Position numbers and translations under genes: made by a program. A stretch of 6,532 nucleotides of DNA from Clostridium sp. CAG:921 (GTDB lineage: Bacteria; Bacillota; Clostridia; TANB77; CAG-465), in contig HF991966.1 in the NCBI GenBank assembly GCA_000433135.1, positions 19,410 through 25,941 of the forward strand. The letters are read 5' to 3'. The first letter of the stretch is position 1, and the number at the start of each line of letters is the position of its first letter. A model generated the notes under the pieces. The model was not told the origin of the DNA. It was given only the letters and a program-made list of their open reading frames with translations, and made no database searches. This document shows, one piece after another, positions 5,253 through 6,532 of the stretch.

Positions 5253-6110
5253 CTAATATGCTGAGAACGTTGGATTTTTCTTTGTCATATCAATTGTCCC
5301 AATTGAATCAATTCCAACATTATTTATTATTTCACTTAAAAAAGCAATTACATATTTTAAATTTTTATCATCCGAAAAAACTACATTAAGTTTATCATTT
5401 AAAGTTATTATTGTCAAGGCGTTTTCAAAACTAACCTTAGTTACACTAGCACTTGCTATAACATTTTTTAATTCATTTTTTATATTTAAAAACATATCAA
5501 GTTTTGACTTATCTATATCATTTATCTTATCTCCTACATCAAAATCTTCACTAAAAACTATCCCATATACAAATACTTGTTCTTCTGAAGTTTTTTCTGG
5601 CTTTGACTCTTCTAATATATAACCTTCTCCATCGATTAAATAATATTTGTTTACGTCCTTGTTATATGCTATATATAGTGGTGTCCTTTCTATTACACTT
5701 ACAACAATCTTATCTGGTAGCTTATATTCATATTTATAGCTTTTTATATATGGTAGTTTTGATAAATCTATGTTTCCATTTTTTAGTACTTGAACAAATA
5801 TATTTTCATTTAACTTTAAATTAGATGAACTTACAACTTGATCACTCGTATATCGATTAGTTCCAACAATTTCAACATCCTTTAAATTAAACACTGGGTG
5901 AAAAAACACTGTAATAACAATTGCAATTAAAAGTGCAACTAAAAAAAAGGTTACAACTATTGAAAAAGAATTTTTATTTTTTTGCTTAGGAGTCGATAAC
6001 TTGCTCTCATGTCTTTTCTTATCATAGTTAAAACTATCTTGCTTGTTTTTACTATTATCTTTGATACTATTTTTCTTAGTACTTGTCCTAGAATTTTGTA
6101 CTTTTTTCAA
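5253..6110 (-). CDS. ftsQ: Cell division protein FtsQ/DivIB
   Basis: This 285-residue bitopic protein belongs to the divisome and, with FtsL/DivIC and FtsB-type partners, controls septal peptidoglycan synthesis. It has a basic, Ser/Asn-rich cytoplasmic N-terminus (1-48) and one membrane helix (about 49-70). A POTRA domain follows (about 74-144: NLKDVEIVGTNRYTSD, NIDLSKLPYIKSY, KLPDKIVVSVIERTP). The beta domain begins near 150 with the family's YLIDGEGYIL segment (157-166). Length is normal for DivIB. The start is a TTG (6108-6110): AGGAGG (6118-6123) sits 7 nt upstream, and no ATG fits. It lies 68 nt after murG with no terminator between, and its stop is directly followed by the ribosome binding site of the DUF881 gene. 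Very AT-rich (9/60 GC in 5461-5520). Identity is secure; the name divIB applies equally. Confidence 0.95.
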   Translation of the reverse strand: MKKVQNSRTSTKKNSIKDNSKNKQDSFNYDKKRHESKLSTPKQKNKNSFSIVVTFFLVALLIAIVITVFFHPVFNLKDVEIVGTNRYTSDQVVSSSNLKLNENIFVQVLKNGNIDLSKLPYIKSYKYEYKLPDKIVVSVIERTPLYIAYNKDVNKYYLIDGEGYILEESKPEKTSEEQVFVYGIVFSEDFDVGDKINDIDKSKLDMFLNIKNELKNVIASASVTKVSFENALTIITLNDKLNVVFSDDKNLKYVIAFLSEIINNVGIDSIGTIDMTKKNPTFSAY

Positions 6111-6117
6111 ACTATCG

Positions 6118-6123
6118 CCTCCT
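6118..6123 (-). promoter_or_regulatory. Ribosome binding site that fixes the TTG start of ftsQ
   Basis: A full AGGAGG consensus 7 nt before the TTG at 6108-6110. It decides the start, as no ATG lies at usable spacing. Confidence 0.85.
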
Positions 6124-6178
6124 TATAACTAAAAAATTATGTACTCATGTATCTATTTGCTAATTATTGTATATAATT

Positions 6179-6532
6179 TTATTTTATTATTTTTTTATCT
6201 TGTATAGTTATCTGTTTTATACAATTATATATCTTTTCTTCTACGTCTAGTTTTGCCATCTTTCTTGCATTTGCTGACATTTCTCTTAACTTATCATTAT
6301 TACAAATAATCTCATTTATCGTATTATCTAGTAGATCAATCGTTAAATCTTTTTGCTCAATAATTTTTCCTGCTCTTGCATTTTCTAAAACTTTCGCATT
6401 ATAATATTGATGATTTTCAGTAGCTGTTGGAAGTGGGACTAAAATCGCTGGTCTAGCTGCAAGTGCTAACTCAGTAATAGTCATAGCCCCTGCTCTTGTT
6501 ATACACATATCGCACGCTTTATACATTTTATC
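6179..6532 (-). CDS. murG: MurG, C-terminal third: lipid II-forming GlcNAc transferase
   Basis: The gene enters from the right edge, so only the last 117 residues are present. MurG transfers GlcNAc from UDP-GlcNAc to lipid I on the inner face of the membrane, making lipid II. The fragment is the UDP-GlcNAc-binding part of the second Rossmann (GT-B) domain. CITRAGAMTITELALAARPAIL matches the family's SRAGAxTxxEL...PxILVP block with the catalytic-site Glu. TATENHQYYNAKVLENARAGKII matches the NHQxxNAxxL...GA block that holds the sugar nucleotide. The fragment ends normally, with a Lys/Ile-rich tail (QDKKIIK). ftsQ follows directly after 68 nt, with no murB or murA between them. Confidence 0.95.
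   Translation of the reverse strand, partial: DKMYKACDMCITRAGAMTITELALAARPAILVPLPTATENHQYYNAKVLENARAGKIIEQKDLTIDLLDNTINEIICNNDKLREMSANARKMAKLDVEEKIYNCIKQITIQDKKIIK

Noticed and set aside
4837..5824. Two plus-strand open frames (4837-5070 and 5603-5824) inside the DUF881 and ftsQ genes
   Set aside because: Antisense shadows of well-supported genes, with no ribosome binding sites.
1..6532. CRISPR array, tRNA, rRNA, transposase or integrase
   Set aside because: No regularly spaced repeats, no tRNA-like cloverleaf or rRNA sequence, and no protein with transposase or recombinase motifs seen on either strand.

Overview
The window comes from a very AT-rich (low-GC) bacterium of the Firmicutes, most likely an uncultured-type Clostridia. 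The reasons are the AT-rich intergenic DNA, strong AGGAGG-type ribosome binding sites with some TTG starts, and the FtsQ/DivIB - DUF881 - small basic protein order typical of Gram-positive division clusters. The lineage is inferred from gene content, not proven. Every gene I accept is read from the minus strand, so transcription runs from high to low coordinates.

Right part (6532 to about 3500): the end of a peptidoglycan/cell-division operon. In order of transcription it holds the C-terminal third of MurG (lipid II synthesis), FtsQ/DivIB (TTG start), a DUF881 membrane protein, the small basic protein Sbp (DUF1290), and a 107-residue two-helix membrane protein of unknown role. The last has a possible promoter of its own. 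MurG, FtsQ, DUF881 and Sbp follow each other closely with no terminator between them. Together they would link lipid II supply to assembly of the division machinery at the membrane.

Middle (about 3500 to 2400): an AT-rich gap with a good sigma-A promoter, then an unusual leader: a hairpin, a perfect 14-bp palindrome, a strong Shine-Dalgarno and a two-codon ORF ATG-ATG-TAG. This leads into a 242-residue orphan protein.

Left-middle (about 2400 to 375): two single-gene transcription units, each with its own extended -10 sigma-A promoter, leader, orphan ORF and downstream hairpin terminator. Both genes are clearly richer in GC than their surroundings. Their leaders share the same design: a 17-nt hairpin (6-bp stem, 5-nt loop) ending exactly 13 nt before the ATG, with two base-pair changes that keep pairing, followed by a nearly identical ribosome binding site. 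They look like acquired, individually controlled cassettes placed beside the division cluster. This shared leader is the most interesting observation in the window.

Left edge (1 to 207): the N-terminus of a small membrane protein resembling the TIGR04086/YrzE family, cut by the window edge. I see no tRNA, rRNA, CRISPR array, transposase or integrase.
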